Positions 24,227 to 32,525 of a stretch of DNA of 42,489 bases are shown here, piece by piece (the stretch's first letter is position 1; every line of letters begins with the position of its first letter). The notes beneath the pieces are model-generated. The model was not told where the DNA came from and did not search any database. It worked only from the letters and a program-made list of their open reading frames with translations. Both the position numbers and the translations under genes were made by a program. The DNA comes from Candidatus Heimdallarchaeota archaeon (GTDB taxonomy: Archaea > Asgardarchaeota > Heimdallarchaeia > Heimdallarchaeales > Kariarchaeaceae), in contig WAMJ01000263.1 of NCBI GenBank assembly GCA_015522385.1, forward strand, positions 1 through 42,489. The letters run 5' to 3'.

Positions 24227-26220
24227 TTCAACACCTCCAGAGTGAGGAAGCCCTGTGGGTTCTGCTTGGCCTTCCATCCCTGCGGTACCCACGTCGTGGT
24301 ATCGAGCTGGTCGATGACCAGAGGTCCCTGTAGGGTAGATAACCCGATGCAGTCTCTGGTGTAGACAGGTACACTTCCGACACCCTGTACCTGCCGGTGG
24401 GTGTAGGGGTCAGGCTCCACGTCCTCAATCTCGGTCATCCTCGGTGTCTTGTGGGGGACCTCAAGGACCACCCTTGCCGTCACCAACTCCATGGGCTCAT
24501 TTTCCGCTGCGAATCCGTACATCTCCCTGTGTCTGTCAAGGAACGACTTCTTCAGGAGGTTAAGGTCGCTGTCCCACGGCACAGTGATCTCGTAGGACTG
24601 TCCCTTGAATCTCACATCCATGAGCATGTGCAGGAAGACCTCCCCAACTATACCGTCGTCCTCTACCTGTCTTCTTGCCTCTGCTTCGAGCTTATCGAGA
24701 ATCTCCTCGACATCCCCGACACGAACTTCAGCGAGTTCCTTCACAATTCCCCTGCTGACATCGTACCTATAGTCCGCGGAGAGTAGTCCGACAGCCGACC
24801 ACGTTCCAGGGAACGGTGGGATGATCACTGTTGTAATCCCTAGGAGCTCAGCGAGTTCAGCTGCGTGGAGAGGGCCCGCTCCTCCGAATGCGACGAGGGC
24901 ATGTTTCCTCGGATCAACACCCCTGTCTGTGGAGACATTGCGCAGGGCAGCGGCGATGTTCTCGTGGAACACCCTCCTGATACCTACTATGGTCTCTTTC
25001 ACGCCCGTGCCCAACTGCTCCCCTACCCTTCGCAGGGCCTCCATCGCTCTCTCCTTACTCATAGTCAGGATACCTCCAGCAAGGCTCGTCCCGAGTATTC
25101 CATATGCAAGGTTGGCGTCAGTAACAGTTGCCTCCTGCCCTCCCATGTCGTAAGCAGCGGGGCCAGGTCTACCCGCTGCACTCTCTGGCCCCACCCTCAG
25201 AAGTCCTGCTTTAACTCGAGCGATAGAACCACCACCTGCACCGATCGTCTTCACATCGACCGACTCGACACCTATGGGCAGACCCCCGATCTCCATGCTT
25301 CTGTGGGTAACCGCTCTTCCCCCCGAGATCTGGGCAACATCTGTGGAGGTCCCTCCGATGTCCACGGAGATGATGTTTTCGATACCCGTGACCTCCGCCG
25401 TCATCTGCGCAGCAAGTATACCTCCCGCCAGTCCTGACACGAGAGTCTCCACTGGCTTTCTCAGCAATCCGTCCGGGGTAGCAAGACCCCCCGAGGACTT
25501 CATGACTGCTAGCAGCTCCGTCCTCCCCTCCATACTGGAGACGAGGTTCGAGAGGTAGCGTCCCATCAGAGGTTTGACATATGCATCCATGACCGTGGTC
25601 GAGAACCTCTCATACTCGCGGTACTCGGGAAGTACTTCGTATGAGGTGGATATGGAGATTCCAGGATACCTGTGCTCCAGTATCTCCCTCACCTCCAGCT
25701 CGTGTCTGGGGTTGAAAAAACTGAACAGGAAGCAGACTGCGATGGACTCGGTGCCCTCTGGAAGTTCCATCCGATCGATCTCTCTCTGGTCGAGAGGTAT
25801 CTCAACTGAAGCGTCAGCCAGAACCCGCTCCTCTACCTCTATCCTGTACGGCCCCGGGACTAGTGGCTCAGGACGGGAGGGTACGAGCTCATAGATGTCC
25901 GACCTGTTCTGCCTCCCGATCTCAATCACATCCTTGAAACCCTTGGTGGTTACCAGAGCGACTCGCGCTCCTTTCCGCTCGAGGACGGCGTTGGTGGCTA
26001 CTGTTGTTCCGTGAATGACCTCGTTGATCTTCCCCCCGAGACGGTCTATCCCCTTCACAACCGCCTGTGACGGCTCCAATGGAGTCGACGGTATCTTGAA
26101 GACCTCAAACCTACCCTCAGGATTGACAGCCACGAAATCGACGAATGTCCCGCCAGTATCTATTCCTACGATTTTGTAGGTTCTCACAGGCCTCCTGTCG
26201 TCGCCGCCCAATATAACCAT
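24223..26220 (-). CDS. hyuA: HyuA-like hydantoinase/oxoprolinase alpha subunit
   Basis: Subunit A (665 residues) of the same enzyme, which carries the actin/hsp70-type ATPase fold. Motifs: YKIVGIDTGGTFVDFVAV at the N-terminus, HGTTVATNAVLERKGARVALVTTKGFKDVIEIGRQNR, ISVDIGGTSTDVAQI, TIGAGGGSIA and VAFGGAGPLHAAELAELLGI. I place the start at ATG 26220; the frame remains open to GTG 26280, which would add 20 residues of unlikely composition. It is the first gene of a two-gene operon and is divergent from the signal peptidase gene. 5-Oxoprolinase, N-methylhydantoinase and acetone-carboxylase-like roles are all possible. Confidence 0.92.
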   Translation of the reverse strand: MVILGGDDRRPVRTYKIVGIDTGGTFVDFVAVNPEGRFEVFKIPSTPLEPSQAVVKGIDRLGGKINEVIHGTTVATNAVLERKGARVALVTTKGFKDVIEIGRQNRSDIYELVPSRPEPLVPGPYRIEVEERVLADASVEIPLDQREIDRMELPEGTESIAVCFLFSFFNPRHELEVREILEHRYPGISISTSYEVLPEYREYERFSTTVMDAYVKPLMGRYLSNLVSSMEGRTELLAVMKSSGGLATPDGLLRKPVETLVSGLAGGILAAQMTAEVTGIENIISVDIGGTSTDVAQISGGRAVTHRSMEIGGLPIGVESVDVKTIGAGGGSIARVKAGLLRVGPESAAGRPGPAAYDMGGQEATVTDANLAYGILGTSLAGGILTMSKERAMEALRRVGEQLGTGVKETIVGIRRVFHENIAAALRNVSTDRGVDPRKHALVAFGGAGPLHAAELAELLGITTVIIPPFPGTWSAVGLLSADYRYDVSRGIVKELAEVRVGDVEEILDKLEAEARRQVEDDGIVGEVFLHMLMDVRFKGQSYEITVPWDSDLNLLKKSFLDRHREMYGFAAENEPMELVTARVVLEVPHKTPRMTEIEDVEPDPYTHRQVQGVGSVPVYTRDCIGLSTLQGPLVIDQLDTTTWVPQGWKAKQNPQGFLTLEVLK

Positions 26221-26365
26221 TGATCTGTGGGATAATTCACTGCAGAAGTTTTTCTCCTGATTCAGGTGCTCTAATATCACAATTTGTATCTCTTCCAGTA
26301 TGGACCATCTCTATATCTTATATTGTGACTATCTCTTTGCATCTGATTCGCGTCAGACCACCAAA

Positions 26366-26382
26366 CTTAATATTAAATATAC
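26366..26382 (+). promoter_or_regulatory. TATA region for the signal peptidase gene
   Basis: The AT-rich element TTAATATTAAATATAC lies about 15-30 bp before the GTG at 26396, consistent with a leaderless transcript. It is within the divergent hyuA/signal peptidase spacer. Confidence 0.5.
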
Positions 26383-26395
26383 GGGGATTTGAGTA

Positions 26396-27478
26396 GTGAG
26401 AATTAAGAAAGACATTATCGACAGCGTCTTTGTCGCATTTATGATCCTCATTGCGATCTTCTTCGTTCTAGGAGCGGTGACCGACATCTCTCCCGTAAAG
26501 ATGGTCGTCATCGATAATAGGGACCCGAACTCTATGCACCCGACGTATCTCCAAGGCGATATCTTCGCCCTGCAGCGGATGTCACCAGAGGACTACCGTA
26601 TCGGTGACGTGATCGTGTACAAGCCTGCGACCGGTGGTGGTCTTATCATCCACCGTGTGATCAACATCGAAGAAGTCAACGGTAAACGCTATTTCACCGT
26701 CAAGGGGGACAACTACATCTCCAATTACGAACCCGATCCTTATGGAGAGTACAGGTCCTTCATCAGTGAGGACTCTGTCGTGGGGAAGATCCTCTTCAAG
26801 GTTCCGTTCTTGGGTCACTTCAGCTTGGCAATCCAGTACAATAACTTCTTTAGGATACTTGTTCTCTTCATCGCAGGGGGGGTGATGCTTCACATCATCT
26901 TCTCCAAGGATGACGAGGATGAGGGGAAGGAGGAGTATTTCGAGATATCCAGAGAAAGGTTCAGGGTGCTAAAGACCCATCTCATCAATACCCTACATAC
27001 ACCCAAGGGTAAGATCTATGTGAGCATGGTGGTTCTGGTGGTTCTTATCCTCATTCCTGCTACTATTGCGCCTGGTGTATTCTACCAGAACGACAAGGGA
27101 TACGCCCCAGGACTGATCAGCGTCGGGACCAATAGTATTGCCAACCGTTCTGTCCAGACTATAGACGGCGTTACAGTTTCTACGGTGTTCTACCAAGTTG
27201 TCATCTCATTCTACGACTCGGGTATGCCCGGCGGAAGAATGAGGTCCATTGTCACAGAGGCCTTCGTTGACGGTAGCAATGACCCAATATCCCATACTGT
27301 GTACAACAATCTCGGTGCGGTGATCGGTGTACAGACCTTCGGAGGTAGTGTCATCTTTGATTCGACCTCCGTTCCTAACGTAGATCAAACACTCGAAGTC
27401 GTTGTCACGTTGACCTTTGACTCAGGTGAGACCTCTGTGATGACTACTACCATCAACCACAGCGCAGGAGGGAGCTAG
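26396..27478 (+). CDS. Signal peptidase I (Sec11 type) with C-terminal ectodomain
   Basis: A membrane-bound signal peptidase. After an N-terminal helix (about 9-28) come RDPNSMHPTY with nucleophile Ser46, GDVIVYK, the His-type catalytic motif LIIHRV (His86, as in Sec11 and archaeal enzymes), and KGDNY. A second helix (about 145-165) ends the peptidase unit. Unusually the protein continues with a charged cytosolic loop, a third helix (VSMVVLVVLILIPATIAPGVF, about 204-224) and a beta-rich extracellular domain of about 135 residues rich in Ser, Thr and Val, for 360 residues in total against roughly 160-200 for a typical archaeal enzyme. GTG start is TATA-supported. It is followed 2 bp later by a membrane-protein gene. 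Confidence 0.85.
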   Translation: MRIKKDIIDSVFVAFMILIAIFFVLGAVTDISPVKMVVIDNRDPNSMHPTYLQGDIFALQRMSPEDYRIGDVIVYKPATGGGLIIHRVINIEEVNGKRYFTVKGDNYISNYEPDPYGEYRSFISEDSVVGKILFKVPFLGHFSLAIQYNNFFRILVLFIAGGVMLHIIFSKDDEDEGKEEYFEISRERFRVLKTHLINTLHTPKGKIYVSMVVLVVLILIPATIAPGVFYQNDKGYAPGLISVGTNSIANRSVQTIDGVTVSTVFYQVVISFYDSGMPGGRMRSIVTEAFVDGSNDPISHTVYNNLGAVIGVQTFGGSVIFDSTSVPNVDQTLEVVVTLTFDSGETSVMTTTINHSAGGS

Positions 27479-27480
27479 AG

Positions 27481-27963
27481 GTGGAAATCAAGGAAATCAT
27501 GACCTACATCAGTGCCTTCGTGCTACTGTTCATTCCCTCGATCAGTCTCTCCAGTGGCCACGCCATCGACCTCGAGTACATCCTGTACTTCCCTTACCTT
27601 ACGATCATCTACATCACACCATACACAGCTACCACCCCATCTCACATGAGGATACTTCCTCTGTATATCACCCTGATCATCTCCATCCCTAGCCTCTACA
27701 TTCTGAAGTACCTCTGGAGGTTTAACAACGAAGAGACCGATCAGGTTGAGAGCGCCCTGAAAATCGTCGGTTACTCCATCGTGCAGGTAATTATTATCCT
27801 TGCCTCTTTCCTCTCTGTGGAGGTTCCTGAGGAAAGGTCATACTACCCTATCCCCTACTATTTCCTCATGATCCTGTATGGTGTGTGGGCTGCAAGGACA
27901 TACTTCGGTGAGGGGTACAGGAAGTCTCTCGAACCCATGGAAGTCGTTGAAGAGGAAGAGTAA
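27481..27963 (+). CDS. Polytopic membrane protein, hypothetical
   Basis: An unrecognised 160-residue protein with about four hydrophobic segments and an acidic C-terminal tail (EPMEVVEEEE). The GTG start lies 2 bp after the signal peptidase stop, so both are one operon; a partner role for the peptidase ectodomain is speculation. Confidence 0.6.
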   Translation: MEIKEIMTYISAFVLLFIPSISLSSGHAIDLEYILYFPYLTIIYITPYTATTPSHMRILPLYITLIISIPSLYILKYLWRFNNEETDQVESALKIVGYSIVQVIIILASFLSVEVPEERSYYPIPYYFLMILYGVWAARTYFGEGYRKSLEPMEVVEEEE

Positions 27964-28018
27964 CTGACGGAATCATCCCTTTACCAAATTTTATTTGTAT
28001 ACTCTTTGTCAATCAATC

Positions 28019-28795
28019 ATGGAAACAGGGCTGAGAGATACACACGTCTTTATCACGGGAGCTTCAGGAGGAATTGGGTTGGCCATGGTTGAGCTATACC
28101 TCGCCGAGGGAGCCCGTGTGACTGCACACTATAACACCGATCCAAGGGAACTCGTCAAGTCAGAACGCCTGCACCTCGTACAGGCAGATGTTCTGTCGGA
28201 GGACGCTGTGAGAAGCGCCGTCCAGTCTGCAGTCGAGAAATTCGGGGCAATTGAGCACATCGTCATCAACCATGGAATATGGGTTGAGGACGCAGTCCCT
28301 ATTGCAGATATGACCCTCGAGCAGTGGAACCGAACGATCGGAGTGGATCTTACTGGTGCATTTCTCTTCACCAGAGAGTACCTCAAGCAACTCAGGGAGA
28401 ACGTCGACAACGTCTCCACTCCCTCAATCGTCTACATAGGTTCGACCGCAGGTATATTTGGTGAGGAGCACCACGCAGACTACTCGTCGGCGAAGTCGGC
28501 TTTGATGTACGGGATGACAAAGTCCGCCAAGAACGAGATCGTGCGGATACACCCTATGGGGAGAGTCAATGCCGTAGCCCCAGGGTGGGTGCGAACACCC
28601 ATGGCTGAGGGTGCACTAGCGGATACTAAGATGGTCAATCGTGTACTCTCCACTATGGCACTACGGAAGATTGCTACCCCTGAAGATGTGGCCAATGCTA
28701 CTCTGTTCCTCACCTCGAAGCTCGCAGGACACACCTCTGGAGATATAATAGAGGTCACTGGTGGGATGGAGGGACGGACTCTCCATAATCGATGA
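28019..28795 (+). CDS. Short-chain dehydrogenase/reductase (FabG-like)
   Basis: An SDR-family NAD(P) oxidoreductase of 258 residues. It shows the cofactor motif ITGASGGIG (TGxxxGIG), the VINHG (NNAG-like) segment, catalytic Ser in YIGSTAGIFGE and the YSSAKSALM motif (YxxxK), then VAPGWVRTPM and the C-terminal SGDIIEVTGGM. It resembles 3-oxoacyl-reductases, but substrate is unknown. ATG 28019 is supported by AATTTTATTTG (27988-27998) 26 bp upstream; eight upstream codons in frame are thought to be untranslated. Confidence 0.9.
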   Translation: METGLRDTHVFITGASGGIGLAMVELYLAEGARVTAHYNTDPRELVKSERLHLVQADVLSEDAVRSAVQSAVEKFGAIEHIVINHGIWVEDAVPIADMTLEQWNRTIGVDLTGAFLFTREYLKQLRENVDNVSTPSIVYIGSTAGIFGEEHHADYSSAKSALMYGMTKSAKNEIVRIHPMGRVNAVAPGWVRTPMAEGALADTKMVNRVLSTMALRKIATPEDVANATLFLTSKLAGHTSGDIIEVTGGMEGRTLHNR

Positions 28796-28824
28796 GGTAG
28801 GACAATAATAACGAGGAGGAAAGT

Positions 28825-28863
28825 ATGAACCCGTTCAGCCATCATCTGCTGATTTTTGCATAA
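28825..28863 (+). other. Possible 12-codon mini-ORF with strong ribosome site
   Basis: Thirty bases after the SDR gene, GGAGG (28815-28819) stands 5 nt before an ATG that opens a 12-codon frame (MNPFSHHLLIFA) closed by TAA. It may be a micropeptide, a remnant of a lost gene or chance. The following stretch to 28986 holds nothing I can name. Confidence 0.25.
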
Positions 28864-28986
28864 ATGCTAATTAGGTGTTGGTGTATCCCGCTAGAGTAAC
28901 ACTCAATCCCTAGTTTGACGACATCTATCCGACGAAATACATACTGGACGAAAATCACTTGTGAATATAGAGTCGAGAGAACATAA

Positions 28987-29757
28987 TTAGAGTTCCACGA
29001 AATTCAATCTGTCGAAAACAGCGGCAATTCTCCCGTTTTCCACAGGTAGGGCCCGTTCATCAAGTGCGATGATGCTCGCCACTCCCTGAGAGATAGCCCA
29101 ACGATCTGTACCATGCTCACACTCATCAGGGGTATAGCTCCACTTCTGTCGACGAAGACTGACTATGCCTCCATGCTCTTCGAACAGTTGAGCGATCTTT
29201 AGATCTCCTAGACGGCTAGCATAGTAGCCCCCCCGAGTCGGAGTCAAGGGGTAGTTCACTGAGAGGCCCATGATCCCTTTTGGAAATCCCTCACCAATCG
29301 TTGCAAGAAGGTCAGGAAATGGTGACAACGCCCTCGTAAAATTCTCCTCCATCAAAGCCTCTGTGGTGTAACACAGGCTGACTGCCACAGATGGGACTCC
29401 CAAGAGAATTGACTCGATTGACGCCCCGATCGTCCCTGAGGAGAAGTAGTGACCGATGTCCAAATTGCTTCCAACATTCGCCCCTGAAATCACTAAATCA
29501 GGTCTCCTTCCTCTGAATATCCCGTAGTTGCTGCAGTCTGCAGGAGTCGCGCCATGTAGGATCGTGACAGGGTAACCGCCCCTCTCAATCTCCTCGATCC
29601 GTAGCTCACCGCGTCTGGTCGTAGCCTTCGAGAAACCGCTACGCTGAGCCTCGGGGACTATCACATCGACATCCCATCCGAGCGAATTAATCGATCGAAT
29701 TGTAGGTACAAGGGCAGGTGAGTCAACTCCATCGTCATTGGTCAGTAGGATCTTCAT
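28987..29757 (-). CDS. surE: SurE, 5'/3'-nucleotidase
   Basis: SurE dephosphorylates nucleoside 5'- and 3'-monophosphates with a divalent metal. The 256-residue protein starts MKILLTNDDGVDSPAL with the Asp-Asp metal pair (Asp8, Asp9), then VIVPEAQRSGFSKATT with the conserved serine, PDLVISGANVGSNLDIGHYFSSGTIGAS with the conserved Asn, and GVPSVAVSL. Length is normal. GGTTTAATTAGG on the minus strand (plus 29779-29790) is about 27 bp before the ATG, so the transcript is likely leaderless. Confidence 0.95.
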   Translation of the reverse strand: MKILLTNDDGVDSPALVPTIRSINSLGWDVDVIVPEAQRSGFSKATTRRGELRIEEIERGGYPVTILHGATPADCSNYGIFRGRRPDLVISGANVGSNLDIGHYFSSGTIGASIESILLGVPSVAVSLCYTTEALMEENFTRALSPFPDLLATIGEGFPKGIMGLSVNYPLTPTRGGYYASRLGDLKIAQLFEEHGGIVSLRRQKWSYTPDECEHGTDRWAISQGVASIIALDERALPVENGRIAAVFDRLNFVEL

Positions 29758-29984
29758 ACTATTTCAGATAGGAACGATCCTAATTAAACCTCCGTCTCTG
29801 AGTAAAGATGGTTTGCAGTGGCAGGTTGGTGTACGAACTTTCTTCAGTATATCACTATGAATAGGTGAACAAGTAGATTGTAATCTCGATCGCTTAGTGA
29901 CATTATTGCACTTAACAGACAAAAATCAACGTGGTATTCATACCTGAGGGACTCTGTAAGACATTACTTGGGTGGTATTGAAAA

Positions 29985-30079
29985 TAGCGCCTGAGGGATT
30001 CGAACCACTCGACCTCTGGGTTTCGCAAGGTGTTTACCTTTATGAGCCCAGCGAGCTAAACCAACTGCTCCAAGGCGCT
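29985..30079 (-). tRNA. tRNA-Met(CAU) with intron, initiator-like
   Basis: On the minus strand it folds as acceptor AGCGCCT/AGGCGCT, D-stem GAGC/GCTC, anticodon stem CTGGG/CCCAG with loop CTCATAA (anticodon CAU at 30042-30044), variable AGGTC and T-arm with loop TTCGAAT. Discriminator A is at 29985; CCA is not encoded. A 19-nt intron follows A37. The A1-U72 pair and GGG/CCC anticodon stem point to the initiator rather than elongator methionine tRNA. The T-stem carries one extra T (GAGTGG against CCCTC), a bulge. Confidence 0.92.
30022..30040 (-). other. tRNA intron (bulge-helix-bulge type)
   Basis: Nineteen bases, AAGGTAAACACCTTGCGAA, sit between positions 37 and 38. AGGT pairs with ACCT inside the intron, which with the anticodon stem gives the bulge-helix-bulge substrate of the archaeal splicing endonuclease. 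Confidence 0.8.
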
Positions 30080-30134
30080 TTGTATCTTGAAGAGTCGTGG
30101 GACACTTCTTGACAACCTTACTGGTAATCTCTTC

Positions 30135-30148
30135 TATTTATATCATAG
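30135..30148 (-). promoter_or_regulatory. Candidate tRNA-Met promoter
   Basis: The minus strand reads CTATGATATAAATAG, a strong TATA box about 60 bp before the mature tRNA 5' end, predicting a 5' leader of about 35 nt for RNase P to remove. Confidence 0.5.
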
Positions 30149-30279
30149 CTTTGATACGTCTTGTTCCTCCCAGAAAGGTGTTGGATTCTTGTGTGTCCGT
30201 TCACAATTTAGTGGATTTTGGTTCTGGTGATCACAAGTGGTAGGAAATTTCTATAAGGAGGGGATATAACAGCGATACT

Positions 30280-30645
30280 ATGGTGTATGAATTTGACACT
30301 GAGGACTCGCTTGTGATCAAGGCTGTTGGTCTAAAGGCGCTGGCAATTGCTGTGCTCATGAGTCTGGGGGGTCTTCTCAAAGCGATTTTCACTGTCATCG
30401 ATGACCGTGATGACCTGATTGTACTGAGTTTTCGCTTGGTTCAGGCTGTGATCCAGATTGGTGCAGGGTGGATCTTTCTCCGGCCGAGTGATAATTTAAG
30501 ACGTATCCACGATACTGAGGGCAATGACATAGCGGAGTTGATGACTGGTATCGAGGAAATGAGCATGGGATTCCTGATAGCGATCTTCTTGGTTGTTCTG
30601 AGTCTGGTGATGGATCTGGGGCTTTTCTTGTCGGAGGTGTTTTGA
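30280..30645 (+). CDS. Small membrane protein, first of a related pair
   Basis: A 121-residue protein with three hydrophobic segments. Its core RPSDNLRRIHDTEGNDIAEL and GIEEMSMGF is also found in the next gene (DNFKRITTSRDHDISEL, GFRELNKGW), so the two are paralogues. The pattern recalls DUF5362-type membrane proteins; function is unknown. ATG 30280 is TATA-supported. Confidence 0.7.
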   Translation: MVYEFDTEDSLVIKAVGLKALAIAVLMSLGGLLKAIFTVIDDRDDLIVLSFRLVQAVIQIGAGWIFLRPSDNLRRIHDTEGNDIAELMTGIEEMSMGFLIAIFLVVLSLVMDLGLFLSEVF

Positions 30646-30646
30646 G

Positions 30647-31066
30647 TTGAGTGGGGATAAGATTGATCCGACAGACAACGAGCGTATTCCCGAGACGAGA
30701 GAGGACGAATTTTATCCTGTGATAAGCGAGTACGAGTTTGGTCCCGAGGAGGAGACTGTCATAGCTCGGATGGCTTCACGGATGAAGGTCTTGGCCATAC
30801 TGTTGATGTTTGCAGGGATAGTCGCCCTATCTCCTATTCTGATATCTGGTTACAGTAATGGTCTACTGATCGGTGGTCTTTTGTGGCTATTGATGGGTGT
30901 TTTCTTTTTCCTTCCTGTGGACAATTTCAAGAGAATTACCACCTCGCGTGACCACGATATCAGCGAGCTGATACAGGGATTCAGGGAGCTGAATAAAGGG
31001 TGGACAGTTATTCTAGTCCTCCTTCTTCTTCACCGCGGGTACCTGATTTACATCTATCTGAGTTAA
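30647..31066 (+). CDS. Small membrane protein, second of a related pair
   Basis: A 139-residue paralogue of the preceding protein with a longer acidic N-terminus (about 45 residues) before three hydrophobic segments. The start is TTG 30647, with GGAGG about 9 nt upstream (30633-30637), 1 bp after the previous stop, so the two are co-translated. An origin by tandem duplication is likely. Confidence 0.7.
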   Translation: MSGDKIDPTDNERIPETREDEFYPVISEYEFGPEEETVIARMASRMKVLAILLMFAGIVALSPILISGYSNGLLIGGLLWLLMGVFFFLPVDNFKRITTSRDHDISELIQGFRELNKGWTVILVLLLLHRGYLIYIYLS

Positions 31067-31194
31067 GTGATTGAGATGTGTAGGCTAAATTTTACCGACA
31101 ATAGATTTATCTAAACAAAGTATGATAAACTTGTCGTGTAGTCCATTTTGTGATGGGAAACTACTTATTTTGAAGAAATCTTCCTAAGAATGCG

Positions 31195-32022
31195 ATGGCA
31201 ATTAACGACGAAATCTTCAAGCTTGGAGTACTCTTCGTGGATGATAATCAGAAGATCCTTGATCTTCTCAAACTGGATCTCCGAGCTGCGCAAGATGAGT
31301 ACAACTTCTACTTCGAGCAAGATCCTCTGCACGCTTTAGAGAGGATCAAACAAGGTGGTATTCACATCGTCTTCGCAGATTTCGACATGCCACAGATGGA
31401 CGGTCTGGAGTGGTTGAAGAACGTCCGCTCCATCGACCCGATGATCGTTCGACTGGTTATAACTGCGTTCGGGGATCTCGGTACGACCGAGCGTTTTGTG
31501 GAGAATGCCGAGATCTTCGGTTTCATCAAGAAACCATGGAAGCGGGACTACCTTCTCGGACAATTGGATCAGGCGAGGAGCTACTTTATGAGCACACATC
31601 CGAACTACGATGGTGACCCGTGGTCAGTCGTTGTGGCGATGTATGGTGATGATGGCTCTTTGGAGATCGAGTGCAAGTATCCTGGTATTGCACCTTTTGA
31701 TGCTGAAGTTGTTGCGAAAAAGGTATTTGAGTCTTTTCCTGACCTATTCGAGGACGATTTCGAGAGCTCGGGATACACGCTCCCACTGACCTACGAGCGA
31801 GTGACTGTGCGTTGCTATTTTGAGAGGATAGAGGGCGTTGGCAAGGTCAAGGGTATATTCTTCCTGAAGCAGAACATTGAGAGTTGGCAGGTGCAGGTCA
31901 TCGACGAGGTGTACCAGTCATTCAGGGAGGAGGTGAAAACGGGTGGTTCTGATTTCCACTTTATCGTACATAATATGGTGGATGAGTTGATGGGGAAATT
32001 TGTGAAATCTGCGAATAATTAA
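31195..32022 (+). CDS. Response-regulator receiver protein with C-terminal longin-like domain
   Basis: A 275-residue two-component protein. The receiver domain (8-125) is intact: acidic pair Asp16-Asp17 in VLFVDDNQ, phospho-acceptor Asp62 in FADFDMPQMDG, Thr90 in VITAFGD and Lys113 in FIKKPW. The C-terminal part (about 140-275) begins WSVVVAMYGDDGSLEIECKYPGI and contains VTVRCYFERIEGVGKVKGIFFLK then a long helix; the beta-beta-alpha order looks like a longin/roadblock-type domain, not a DNA-binding or enzymatic output, but this is my inference. CTTATTTTG (31164-31172) lies 27 bp before the ATG. An HPt gene follows 43 bp downstream. Confidence 0.82.
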   Translation: MAINDEIFKLGVLFVDDNQKILDLLKLDLRAAQDEYNFYFEQDPLHALERIKQGGIHIVFADFDMPQMDGLEWLKNVRSIDPMIVRLVITAFGDLGTTERFVENAEIFGFIKKPWKRDYLLGQLDQARSYFMSTHPNYDGDPWSVVVAMYGDDGSLEIECKYPGIAPFDAEVVAKKVFESFPDLFEDDFESSGYTLPLTYERVTVRCYFERIEGVGKVKGIFFLKQNIESWQVQVIDEVYQSFREEVKTGGSDFHFIVHNMVDELMGKFVKSANN

Positions 32023-32065
32023 TTTTAATAAGGTGAACTTCTTCGTTACATCAAAGGTGGAATAA

Positions 32066-32476
32066 GTGGCTAGTGAGATTGAAGGATACAGCCAAGAGGA
32101 ACTGATGGAGCTATTTATGGAGGAGTACTCCGAGATGCTCGAGACGTACTCTAACGCTCTGCGTATTCTCCGTAGTTCAAAAGACAACCATCTGAGAAAG
32201 ATGGCGTATGATGATGTGTTCAGGGTGTTTCATACCCTGAAGGGCACGGGTGCTTTTTTCACGGAACTCGAAAACCTCACCTCATTTGCGAGGAAGTGCT
32301 GTGAGTACTTCCGAGATTTTGATGAGGCGCATGCTGATGATGAGAATCTTCACAGCTGGGTGAGACGAGCGTTCTCCCAGATCTCATCTGCCAAGTCTTC
32401 AATTGCTAAGCGTGGACATGTCAATGGTTACAGGTTCCACCTTCCACCCGATTCTCTGAGCTACCTCCTTGACTAA
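32066..32476 (+). CDS. HPt (histidine phosphotransfer) domain protein
   Basis: A 136-residue all-helical protein with the HPt motif VFRVFHTLKGTGAFF; His56 is the expected phosphorylation site, as in CheA P1 and YpdB-type HPt domains. It would relay phosphate between a histidine kinase and the receiver Asp62 of the gene just upstream. No kinase gene is visible in the window. GTG 32066 is preceded by GGTGG (32056-32060). The C-terminal tail after residue 110 is basic. Confidence 0.85.
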   Translation: MASEIEGYSQEELMELFMEEYSEMLETYSNALRILRSSKDNHLRKMAYDDVFRVFHTLKGTGAFFTELENLTSFARKCCEYFRDFDEAHADDENLHSWVRRAFSQISSAKSSIAKRGHVNGYRFHLPPDSLSYLLD

Positions 32477-32525
32477 ACCTCTTGTCCATAATTTAATCCG
32501 TCGTGAACAGAAGTTCTGGTTGTTT

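Larger units (their letters stand above)
29758..30279. other. Intergenic region holding tRNA-Met
   Basis: Apart from the tRNA (29985-30079) and its probable promoter (near 30135-30148), I see no open frame or repeat here. TTCTATAAG near 30249-30257 lies about 26 bp before the ATG at 30280 and is the likely promoter of the membrane-protein pair. The stretch 29800-29980 has no feature I can support. Confidence 0.5.

Noticed and set aside
24397..25558. Plus-strand frames within hyuA
   Set aside because: Translations show no family motif and are antisense to invariant HyuA motifs.
28800..28870. C/D-box guide RNA
   Set aside because: ATGATG and CTGA elements occur on the minus strand but only one base apart, and plus-strand boxes do not match the consensus or spacing.
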